A DNA stretch of 64,000 bases. Origin: Streptomyces hokutonensis (GTDB lineage Bacteria; Actinomycetota; Actinomycetes; Streptomycetales; Streptomycetaceae). The stretch spans positions 62,001 through 126,000 of the forward strand of contig NZ_BARG01000061.1 of assembly GCF_000376565.1 (NCBI RefSeq). The letters are read 5' to 3'. Numbering within the stretch: the first letter of the stretch is position 1; each line of letters begins with the position of its first letter. Positions 54,964-62,263 of this stretch are shown in pieces. Position numbers and translations under genes: made by a program. The notes beneath the pieces were generated by a model, which saw nothing but the letters and a program-made list of their open reading frames with translations, was not told where the DNA came from and searched no databases.

Positions 54964-56145
54964 TCAAGTGCGCGCTGGTTCCGGGGTGTTGGCGGGCACG
55001 CGCGGCTGCGGTACGGGCCGTGTCGTCAGGGCCGCGACCACCGTCGCCAACAGGGCGAGTCCCGCCCCCGCCAGCAGGAACCAGCGGTCGCCGAACAGGC
55101 TCAGCGCCAGGCTGCCGGTGCCGCCGGCCGCCGCCATGCCCAGGTAGAGGGCGCTGCTGTTGAGGGAGATCAGCACGGGTGCGTTGGCGGGGTCGAGCGA
55201 GGTGACGCGGGTGATCTGGCCGACCATGATGGCCCAGCCGAACACCGGGGTGAGCGCGGCGGCGACGAGCGCGGTCGGCATGGTGCGCAGCGTCCACGGA
55301 GCGGCGGCCGCCACTGCCACGTAGGCCGTGCTCGCGGACAGGATCACCACCCGGGGTCCCCACCGGTCGATCAGCCGCCCGCCCAGCGACGAGCCCGCGA
55401 CCGCCGCGCAGCCGGACACCAGGAGCAGCAGGGTCAGCCGGTCCTGGGAGCCGTGGGTCGCGTGCCGGGTGGCCACCGTGTAGTAGATGAACGTCGTCTG
55501 GAAGGACAGGAAGACCAGGAAGGTGGTGCCGGCCGCGCCCAGCACCCGCCGGTCGGCGAGTGGTGCGAACCGCGCGCGCAGGCTCAACGCGGCCGCCGGC
55601 TGCGGGAGTTCGGGCAGGAGCAGGGCCAGTCCGGCGAACGCGGCCACTCCGAGCCCGGTCACCAGCCACATCGTGAGCCGCCAGTCCGTACGGCCGATCC
55701 AGGTGCCCAGCGGCACCCCGAGCGCGGTCGCGACGGTCAGCCCGCCCATCACCACCGCGATCGCCCGCCCGCGCCGCTCGGCCGGCACCAGGGTCGTCCC
55801 CGCGGCGTTCGCGGTGGGGGTGTAGAGCGCGGCTCCCGCGGCGGCCAGCACGCGGGTGGCGAGCAGGGCGTCGTACGAAGGGGCCAGCGCCGTGAGGGCG
55901 TTGGCGGCGCTGAAGACGGCGAGCGCCGTGAGCAGGGCGCGGCGGCGGGGCCAGCGGGCGGTGACGGTGGCCAGGACCGGGGCGAGGACGCCGTAGGAGA
56001 GGGCGAAGACGGTGACCATCTGTCCGGCTACCGAGATGGAGACGTCCATATCGCGGGCGACGAGCGGCAGGATGCCGGCCGTCACCATGCCGTCGGTTCC
56101 CACGGCGAAGGTGCCGAGGGCGAGCAGGAGCAGGCGTAGGCGCAC
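54964..56145 (-). CDS. MFS transporter (Cmx/AraJ-like, 12 helices)
   Basis: The 393-residue protein begins with RLRLLLLALGTFAVGTDGMV, the characteristic first helix of the chloramphenicol-resistance/arabinose-efflux MFS group, and has motif A as RWPRRRALLTAL. Twelve helices are predicted. It probably exports a small toxic compound. GTG 56145 is preferred to an upstream TTG (56199) because the longer frame would run through the operator palindrome. It is divergent from an ArsR-family regulator that is the likely repressor. Confidence 0.82.
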   Translation of the reverse strand: MRLRLLLLALGTFAVGTDGMVTAGILPLVARDMDVSISVAGQMVTVFALSYGVLAPVLATVTARWPRRRALLTALAVFSAANALTALAPSYDALLATRVLAAAGAALYTPTANAAGTTLVPAERRGRAIAVVMGGLTVATALGVPLGTWIGRTDWRLTMWLVTGLGVAAFAGLALLLPELPQPAAALSLRARFAPLADRRVLGAAGTTFLVFLSFQTTFIYYTVATRHATHGSQDRLTLLLLVSGCAAVAGSSLGGRLIDRWGPRVVILSASTAYVAVAAAAPWTLRTMPTALVAAALTPVFGWAIMVGQITRVTSLDPANAPVLISLNSSALYLGMAAAGGTGSLALSLFGDRWFLLAGAGLALLATVVAALTTRPVPQPRVPANTPEPART

Positions 56146-56183
56146 GGGTCCCCCAGGTGCGTCCGGCGCAGGACTGCGCAACG

Positions 56184-56229
56184 GTTTGACGTTGGTCAAA
56201 CAATAGAGACTGTTGGATGATTGTCAAAC
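56184..56229. promoter_or_regulatory. ArsR-type operator in the MFS/arsR divergent promoter
   Basis: GTTTGAC-GTTG-GTCAAAC (56184-56201) is a perfect inverted repeat, and a third half-site GTCAAAC lies at 56223-56229. The A+T-rich region separates the MFS gene and its probable repressor gene. Confidence 0.7.
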
Positions 56230-56250
56230 GGTACGGAGAGGGGTGCGCCC

Positions 56251-56580
56251 GTGAGCGAGGCGGAGAACGAGTGGCTGCCGCAGCCGGACGTCGAGGACAT
56301 CGAGCTGGTCAAGGTGTTGCAGGCGCTGGCCGACCCGGTGCGGCTGTCGCTGCTGAAGGTGTACGCGACGGGGGAGCGGTTCAGCTGCGCGCCCGACGCG
56401 CTCGGCATCGCCCATCTGCACAAGTCGACCGTCTCGCACCACATGAAGATCATGCGTGAGGCCGGGCTCACCTCGACCCGGGCCGTCGGCCGCAACCGCT
56501 ATGTGCAGCTGCGGCGGGACGACCTGGACGCGAGGTTCCCCGGCCTCCTGGACTCCCTGCTGAAGTCCTTGCCCGACTAG
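56251..56580 (+). CDS. ArsR-family transcriptional repressor
   Basis: A 109-residue winged-helix protein: LVKVLQALADPVRLSLLKVY and HLHKSTVSHHMKIMREAGLT (recognition helix) are typical of ArsR/SmtB. The CXC metal site of arsenic or cadmium sensors is absent, and the single Cys lies in FSCAPDALGI, so it more likely senses an organic ligand or redox change. GTG 56251 follows GAGAGGGG. Being divergent from the MFS gene with a shared palindrome, it likely represses itself and the exporter. Confidence 0.85.
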   Translation: MSEAENEWLPQPDVEDIELVKVLQALADPVRLSLLKVYATGERFSCAPDALGIAHLHKSTVSHHMKIMREAGLTSTRAVGRNRYVQLRRDDLDARFPGLLDSLLKSLPD

Positions 56581-58640
56581 GCGAGTTGGGCAGGTAGTGG
56601 TGCCGTGTGCGTCACGATCAGGCCCGAGACCGCTCGGGTCAGGGCTACGTACAGGCGGCGCAGGCCGGTGCGTTCGTCCGGTTCGCCGTCGACCACCGCC
56701 CGCGGCTCGTCGAGGACCACGTAGTCGTACTCCAGACCCTTCGCGAGCGAGGCCGGGACCAGGGTCAGACGCGTGTCCACGGTCGTCTCCTCACCCGGGT
56801 CGATGTAGCCGATGCCCGCCGCCGTCAGGGCCGCCGCCAACTCGGGGACACGGGCGTCCGCCGCGATCAGGCCTGTCGAACCCTCGTTGCGCAGCAACTC
56901 CTCGCAGGCGGCGACCACTTCGGCCGTCCCTGCGGTCTCCCGGAGGTCGAAGAAGCCCGGGTTCTCACGGACCGAGGCGACCGGGGTCAGGCCCGGCGCG
57001 ATGTGGGGGAGAAGGCGGGAGGCGTAGGTGATGACGTCCGTCGGTACGCGGAAACCGGCCGTCAACTCCTCGATCACACCGTCCGACTTGCCGAGATGGG
57101 CCAGCGCCTCGTCCCAACTCCGCGTCGCCCAGGGCGTGGTGCCCTGCGCCAGGTCGCCGAGGACGGTCGCGGAACCGGTGGTGCAGCGGCGGCCCACCGC
57201 GCGGTACTGCATGGGGGAGAGGTCCTGCGCCTCGTCGAGCACCACATGCCCGAGCGAGTGCGTCCGCTGGACGATGTCGGTCGCCTCGTCGATCAACACG
57301 GCGTCCGCGGCGGCCCACTTGGCGGCCTTCACGCTTCGTACGGGCTTCGCCCAGAGGATCGTCTTCTGCTCGTCCTCGTCGAGGATCCCGTCCGCGTGGA
57401 CGGCGAGGAACTCCGCGTCCGAGAGCAGTCGCAGCACCAGCTTCTCCGGCTCGACCGGCGGCCACACCGCCTTCACGGTCGCCTTCACCGCCGCGTTGCG
57501 CGCGACCGCGTCCTGCACCCGGTCGTCCGGCGCCTCCCCCGACCGCTCCATCTGCACCAGCACGGCGTGCGCGATGCGCTGGGGGAGGGCCTCGCGGGCG
57601 GCGCCGTAGCGGATGTCGCGGTCGAGCAACTCCCGCACGATGGCTTCGAGTTCGTACGCCGGGACCCGCCAGCGGCGCGAGCCGCGCACCACCATCACCG
57701 GCTCGGTCGGGATGCTCACATGCGAGTAGACGGCCCTGCGCAGCACCTCCGCCATCCTCGCGTCGCCCTTGATGACGGCGGCCGGGGCCTCGTCCGTGCC
57801 GCGCACCTCGACATGGGCGACCAGGTCGTCGACCGTGCCCTGGCGGACCGTCAACTCGCCGAGCGCGGGCAGGACTTGCTCGATGTAGTGGAGGAAGGAC
57901 TTGTTCGGCCCGATGACGAGGGTGCCGGTGCGGGCGAGCCGCTCGCGGTGGGCGTAGAGCAGATAGGCGACCCGGTGCAGGCCGACGGCGGTCTTCCCGG
58001 TACCCGGCCCTCCTTGCACGCACACCGTTCCGCCCAGCCCGCTGCGTACGATCTCGTCCTGCTCGGGCTGGATGGTGGCGACGATGTCGCGCATCGGGCC
58101 GACGCGGGGCCGTTCGATCTCCTGCTGGAGCAGCTTGCTGGTGGCGGCGGCCTCGGCCGGGTCCATGAGGTGCTCGTCCTCGTACGCCGTGAGCTCGCCG
58201 CCCGTGTAGCCGAAGCGGCGGCGCAGCGAGATGTCCTGCGGGTCCTTCTTCGACGCCCGGTAGAACGGCTGCGAGACCGGCGCCCGCCAGTCGATCACCA
58301 TCGGGTCGCCGTCGCCGTCGTGCACATGCCGGCGCCCGATGTAGAACTGCTCGCCCTCCGCGCCCTCCGCCTGCTCGGCGCCGGGCGCGTGCAGGTAGTT
58401 GAGGCGGCCGAAGAACAGCGGGGTGTCGCTCAGGTCGGCCAGCGCCTTGATGCGCTCGTCGATCTGGCGGGCCAGGACCTCGGCGTTGACCCAGTTCGCC
58501 GTGACGTCCTTGATGTCGAGGGACTCGACGTCCTCGCGCATGGCGCGCAGCGCGGAACGGGAGGAGGAGAGGTGGGTGCGTTCGCGGGCGAGGGGGTCGT
58601 CGAGGGGATCGCCGAGGGGGTCGGCGGCGGGCGTGGACAA
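56577..58640 (-). CDS. helD: HelD-type UvrD-like ATPase, RNA polymerase recycling factor
   Basis: The 687-residue protein has an N-terminal coiled coil (about 15-75) preceding a DTPLFFGRLNY segment, a superfamily-1 core with Walker A QGGPGTGKTAVGLHRVAYLL near residue 208, DEAQDLSPMQYRA (motif II), and a final LRRLYVALTRAVSGL (motif VI). This architecture is HelD, which frees stalled RNA polymerase; some actinomycete homologues protect against rifamycins. The start codon is TTG 58640, with CGGAGG 7 nt upstream. No rifamycin-associated element is seen in the upstream 280 bp. Confidence 0.85.
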   Translation of the reverse strand: MSTPAADPLGDPLDDPLARERTHLSSSRSALRAMREDVESLDIKDVTANWVNAEVLARQIDERIKALADLSDTPLFFGRLNYLHAPGAEQAEGAEGEQFYIGRRHVHDGDGDPMVIDWRAPVSQPFYRASKKDPQDISLRRRFGYTGGELTAYEDEHLMDPAEAAATSKLLQQEIERPRVGPMRDIVATIQPEQDEIVRSGLGGTVCVQGGPGTGKTAVGLHRVAYLLYAHRERLARTGTLVIGPNKSFLHYIEQVLPALGELTVRQGTVDDLVAHVEVRGTDEAPAAVIKGDARMAEVLRRAVYSHVSIPTEPVMVVRGSRRWRVPAYELEAIVRELLDRDIRYGAAREALPQRIAHAVLVQMERSGEAPDDRVQDAVARNAAVKATVKAVWPPVEPEKLVLRLLSDAEFLAVHADGILDEDEQKTILWAKPVRSVKAAKWAAADAVLIDEATDIVQRTHSLGHVVLDEAQDLSPMQYRAVGRRCTTGSATVLGDLAQGTTPWATRSWDEALAHLGKSDGVIEELTAGFRVPTDVITYASRLLPHIAPGLTPVASVRENPGFFDLRETAGTAEVVAACEELLRNEGSTGLIAADARVPELAAALTAAGIGYIDPGEETTVDTRLTLVPASLAKGLEYDYVVLDEPRAVVDGEPDERTGLRRLYVALTRAVSGLIVTHTAPLPAQLA

Positions 58641-58920
58641 GGGGGTGCCTCCGGAGGACCTGCTGGTGCGGCTGCTGGGTGCGTGCTGGGTGGATGCCGG
58701 CCGGTTTCCGTCCGGGCGGCGGCACTCCCTGCGGGGAGGCGGGCAAGAGCGGAGAGTTTAGTGACGCGGGCCCGGCGAGGGCCAATCGTTTTTCGTCCCC
58801 AAGGGGACGACCCCTCCACCCGACGGGGGAACGGGTCAGCCCGGAGTCGTACGCGGGCGGCTCGCAGGTTGGCTCTCTGGACCGATGCCGGCCTTATGTC
58901 CCAAGACGCACCATGGATTC
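58641..58920. other. Gap upstream of helD
   Basis: No gene or strong regulatory motif is recognised in these 280 bp, apart from the GGAGG site of helD. A sequence GGACCGATG lies before the small gene at 58921. Confidence 0.4.
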
Positions 58921-59103
58921 ATGAGCGCAGCAACCATCCACCCGGTCCCCGTCCGCCCGTCCGGCGCCACCCCGGCCACCGGCGGCAGCCACCCCCATCG
59001 CCTCGGCAATGCCCTCCGCGCCATAAAAGTGTTCGCGGGCGCCGCGTTCAGCGTGGTCGTCCTCGGAGAGTACGGCGAGGAAGCGGGCATACGCCGTAAG
59101 TGA
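58921..59103 (+). CDS. 60-residue conserved small protein
   Basis: This small gene encodes a 60-residue protein: a Pro/His-rich N terminus (MSAATIHPVPVRPSG), then HRLGNALRAIKVFAGAAFSVV with a hydrophobic helix, and a conserved-looking LGEYGEEAGIRRK end. I believe similar peptides occur across Streptomyces, but no function is known. The stop codon lies inside the stem of a terminator hairpin. Confidence 0.6.
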   Translation: MSAATIHPVPVRPSGATPATGGSHPHRLGNALRAIKVFAGAAFSVVVLGEYGEEAGIRRK

Positions 59104-59123
59104 CCGCAGGGGTCACTTACGGC
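59093..59123. terminator. Bidirectional terminator overlapping a stop codon
   Basis: GCCGTAAGTGACC (59093-59105) pairs perfectly with GGTCACTTACGGC (59111-59123); the loop is 5 nt. The TGA stop of the small gene is inside the stem. It separates that gene from the convergent XPB helicase. Confidence 0.85.
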
Positions 59124-59137
59124 TGCGTTCCCCGGGC

Positions 59138-60781
59138 TCAGCTCTCCGCCAGGATCTCGTCCGCGTCCATGATCCGGTACGCGTAGCCCTGTTCGGCCAG
59201 GAAGCGTTGGCGGTGGGCGGCGAAGTCCTGGTCGATCGTGTCGCGGGCGACGACCGAGTAGAAGTGGGCCTTGTGGCCGTCGGCCTTGGGGCGCAGGACG
59301 CGGCCGAGGCGCTGGGCCTCCTCCTGGCGGGAGCCGAAGGTGCCGGAGACCTGGATGGCCACGGTCGCCTCCGGCAGGTCGATGGAGAAGTTCGCGACCT
59401 TCGACACGACCAGGACGCTGATCTCGCCCTCGCGGAAGGCGCCGAAGAGCTTCTCCCGCTGGGCGTTGGACGTCTCGCCCTTGATCACCGGCGCGTTCAA
59501 GTGCTCGCCCAGCTCGTCGAGTTGGTCGATGTACTGGCCGATGACGAGAATCTGCTGACCGGCGAACCGCCGCACGATCGCCTCGGTGACCTTCCGCTTC
59601 GTCGCGGTCGTCGCACAGAAGCGGTACTTCTCCTCGGCCTCGGCGGTGGCGTACGCGAGCCGCTCGGAGTCCGTGAGGTTGACGCGCACCTCCACACAGT
59701 CGGCGGGCGCGATGTAGCCCTGCGCCTCGATCTCCTTCCAGGGCGCGTCGAACCGCTTCGGCCCGATGAGGGAGAACACGTCCGACTCCCGGCCGTCCTC
59801 GCGGACGAGGGTCGCGGTCAGACCGAGACGGCGCCGGGCCTGGAGGTCGGCGGTGAACTTGAAGACGGGCGCGGGCAGCAGGTGCACCTCGTCGTAGAGG
59901 ATCAGCCCCCAGTCACGGGAGTCGAAGAGTTCCAGGTGGGGGTAGATCCCCTTCCGCCTGGTCGTCAGCACCTGGTAGGTGGCGATGGTGACGGGCCGGA
60001 TCTCCTTCCGGGTCCCGCTGTACTCGCCGATCTCCTCCTCGGTCAGGGAGGTCCGCTTGATCAGCTCGTGCTTCCACTGCCGCGCGGAGACGGTGTTGGT
60101 GACGAGGATGAGCGTCGTCGACTTGGCCTGCGCCATCGCCCCCGCGCCGACGAGGGTCTTCCCCGCCCCGCACGGCAGCACGACGACTCCACTGCCGCCG
60201 TGCCAGAAGTTCTCCACGGCCTGCTTCTGGTACGGCCGCAGCGCCCAGCCGTTCTCGTCCAGCTCGATCGGGTGCGCCTCGCCGTCGACGTACCCGGCGA
60301 GGTCCTCGGCCGGCCAGCCCAGCTTCAGCAGCACCTGCTTGATCTGCCCGCGCTCGGAGGGGTGCACGGCGACGGTGTCGGGGTCGAGCCGGTTGCCGAC
60401 CAGCGGGGCGATCCGCTTCGAGCGCAGGATCTCCTCCAGCACCGGCCGGTCGGTGGTGGTGAGGACGAGCCCGTGCGCGGGGTGCTTGGAGAGGGTGAGC
60501 CGGCCGTAGCGGTCCATGGTCTCGGCGATGTCGACCAGCAGCGCGTGCGGCACGGGATACCGGCTGTACTCGACCAGCGCGTCCACGACCTGCTCGGCGT
60601 CGTGCCCGGCGGCCCGCGCGTTCCACAGCCCCAGCGGCGTCACCCGGTAGGTGTGGATGTGCTCGGGCGCCCGCTCCAGCTCGGCGAACGGCGCGATGGC
60701 GCGCCGGCAGTCGTCGGCTCGCTCGTGATCGACCTCGAGGAGCAGGGTCTTGTCGGACTGGACGATGAGGGGGCCATTCAC
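59138..60781 (-). CDS. XPB/Ssl2-type DNA repair helicase
   Basis: The 547-residue superfamily-2 helicase has an N-terminal XPB-like domain (about 1-190), Walker A VVVLPCGAGKTLVGAG, motif II LYDEVHLLPAP, the RED-like motif RLGLTATLVREDGRE, and motif VI QRLGRVLRPK. These proteins unwind and remodel DNA in repair. GTG 60781 (VNGPLIVQSDKTLL) is preferred; the ATG at 60793 has its Shine-Dalgarno directly adjacent. A gene for its usual partner, the helicase-associated WYL-end protein, lies 1.5 kb upstream. Confidence 0.9.
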   Translation of the reverse strand: MNGPLIVQSDKTLLLEVDHERADDCRRAIAPFAELERAPEHIHTYRVTPLGLWNARAAGHDAEQVVDALVEYSRYPVPHALLVDIAETMDRYGRLTLSKHPAHGLVLTTTDRPVLEEILRSKRIAPLVGNRLDPDTVAVHPSERGQIKQVLLKLGWPAEDLAGYVDGEAHPIELDENGWALRPYQKQAVENFWHGGSGVVVLPCGAGKTLVGAGAMAQAKSTTLILVTNTVSARQWKHELIKRTSLTEEEIGEYSGTRKEIRPVTIATYQVLTTRRKGIYPHLELFDSRDWGLILYDEVHLLPAPVFKFTADLQARRRLGLTATLVREDGRESDVFSLIGPKRFDAPWKEIEAQGYIAPADCVEVRVNLTDSERLAYATAEAEEKYRFCATTATKRKVTEAIVRRFAGQQILVIGQYIDQLDELGEHLNAPVIKGETSNAQREKLFGAFREGEISVLVVSKVANFSIDLPEATVAIQVSGTFGSRQEEAQRLGRVLRPKADGHKAHFYSVVARDTIDQDFAAHRQRFLAEQGYAYRIMDADEILAES

Positions 60782-60867
60782 GTACGTACACATCCCTTCC
60801 GCACGGCCAAACGTCCAGTGTGCACTACCGGCCGATGATCACGGCCGGCCCTGCGAGGGTGGAGGCC

Positions 60868-61362
60868 ATGGGAGAACTGGTGGACCGGGTGGACGAACAG
60901 GACCGGATACTCGGGACGGTGGACCGGGACGAGGCCATCGCGCGGCACTGGCTGCACCGCGTCGCGACGACCGTCTGCCGGGACGGGGAGGGCCGGGTCC
61001 TGGTGCACCGGCGGGCGGCGGACATGTCCCGGTTCCCGGGGCAGTACAACTTCCTGGTCGGCGGCGCCGCGGAGGTCGGGGAGTCCTACGAGGAGGCTGC
61101 GGCCCGTGAACTCACCGAGGAACTCGGGGTGGTGGCACCGGTCCGGTTCGCCTTCAAGTACCTGTGCCGGGGCGTGATCAGCCCGTACTGGATGGGCGTC
61201 CACGAAGCGGTCGTCCGTACGGACATCACCCCCGACCCGGACGAGATCTCCTGGCACGCGTGGGTCACGGAGGACGAGCTGCGGGAGATGGCCGGGCGCC
61301 CGACGTTCGTGGCGGACTCCGTCGGGGCGCTGGACCGCTACCTCGCCATGCCGATGCGGTAG
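60868..61362 (+). CDS. NUDIX hydrolase (isopentenyl-diphosphate isomerase-like)
   Basis: The 164-residue protein begins MGELVDRVDEQDRILGTVDR, and LVGGAAEVGESYEEAAAREL, continuing TEELGV, is a complete Nudix box. The HRRAADMSRFPGQYNF and HEAVVRT segments resemble YfcD/IPP-isomerase-type NUDIX proteins. The substrate is probably a nucleoside or isoprenoid diphosphate. ATG 60868 has GGGTGGAGG. The frame is open to a GTG at 60820. Confidence 0.85.
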   Translation: MGELVDRVDEQDRILGTVDRDEAIARHWLHRVATTVCRDGEGRVLVHRRAADMSRFPGQYNFLVGGAAEVGESYEEAAARELTEELGVVAPVRFAFKYLCRGVISPYWMGVHEAVVRTDITPDPDEISWHAWVTEDELREMAGRPTFVADSVGALDRYLAMPMR

Positions 61363-61382
61363 CCGAGGCCGGACGGGCCGAT

Positions 61383-62072
61383 TCAGAAGATCAAGGGCAC
61401 GCTGTCCCACCACGCGTAGAGGGCTGCGGCGTCGGTGTCCATCACCGATACCGCGAGCAGCTGGTCGGGGTAGGTCCACGACATGCTGTAGGAGTCCTCG
61501 AACCACCCGCAGGTGAGTTCTCCGACCGTCGCGCCGCGGTACGACCAGGGACCCGTCCAGGTCCCGGCCGCCTTGCACCTGCTGCCGTCCGGTGTCCCGT
61601 AGAGGTCGACCTCACCGGCCATCCAGTCGTCGAGGTCGGACTGCGACTCGAAGGAATACACGTAGGGCACGAGGGAGTCGCTCGTCGTGGTGTCGCACTT
61701 GACGGCGGCGAGGGGCTGCGGCTCCGTGGTGTCGTACTTGGAGCAGTTGGCCAGCGAACCCTGGCCCGAGGCGATCAGGGACGTCAGTTTCTCGACGGTC
61801 GACGGTGGAGCCGTGGTCTTCGTGCCGTTGTCGGACGTGTCCGACGGGTCGGAGGTGCCCGTGTCCGTCGGCTTGGCCGTGGTGGCTGTGGACACGGCCA
61901 CGGTTCCGGACGACGAGGGCCCAGAGGCATCGTCGGAGCGGGCGACCAACACCGGGACCAGCGGCCCGGCAACCGCCGCGACCAGGCCGATCACGGCGAT
62001 CAACAGCCCCGTCCTGGCATGGCTGTTCGTGCTCGGTGTCGCGTTCCGTCCGGACGCGGAGTCATCACTCAT
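61383..62072 (-). CDS. Single-pass membrane protein with secreted domain, unknown
   Basis: The 229-residue protein has a short cytoplasmic tail, a transmembrane helix (TGLLIAVIGLVAAVAGPLVP), a Ser/Thr/Asp-rich linker (about 45-95) and an extracytoplasmic domain (about 96-229) with four cysteines (ANCSK, AVKCDTT, SRCKAAG, LTCGWF). No family was recognised. ATG 62072 follows GAGGAGGGGGA. Confidence 0.65.
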   Translation of the reverse strand: MSDDSASGRNATPSTNSHARTGLLIAVIGLVAAVAGPLVPVLVARSDDASGPSSSGTVAVSTATTAKPTDTGTSDPSDTSDNGTKTTAPPSTVEKLTSLIASGQGSLANCSKYDTTEPQPLAAVKCDTTTSDSLVPYVYSFESQSDLDDWMAGEVDLYGTPDGSRCKAAGTWTGPWSYRGATVGELTCGWFEDSYSMSWTYPDQLLAVSVMDTDAAALYAWWDSVPLIF

Positions 62073-62263
62073 CGAGGTCCCCCTCCTCGGAGCAAGCCCT
62101 GCGAAGGGCTGAGTCAGGGATAGCACAACGAAGGTGATCGATATACGGATTTTTTCCATGTTGCGTACGAGTGCGAACAGTCGTCGCAAAGAGGGCGCAG
62201 AGGGAAAACAGTGCAGCCTCGGGCTCACGTGCCCGACTCGGCGGGAGGGGACGGCGGGACGCC

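Noticed and set aside
54964..56199. TTG start at 56199 for the MFS transporter
   Set aside because: It would place the ArsR operator palindrome inside the coding region; GTG 56145 gives the usual family N terminus.
58641..58920. Rifamycin-associated element (RAE) upstream of helD
   Set aside because: No long inverted repeat with the GGGGCTTGC-type arms was found.
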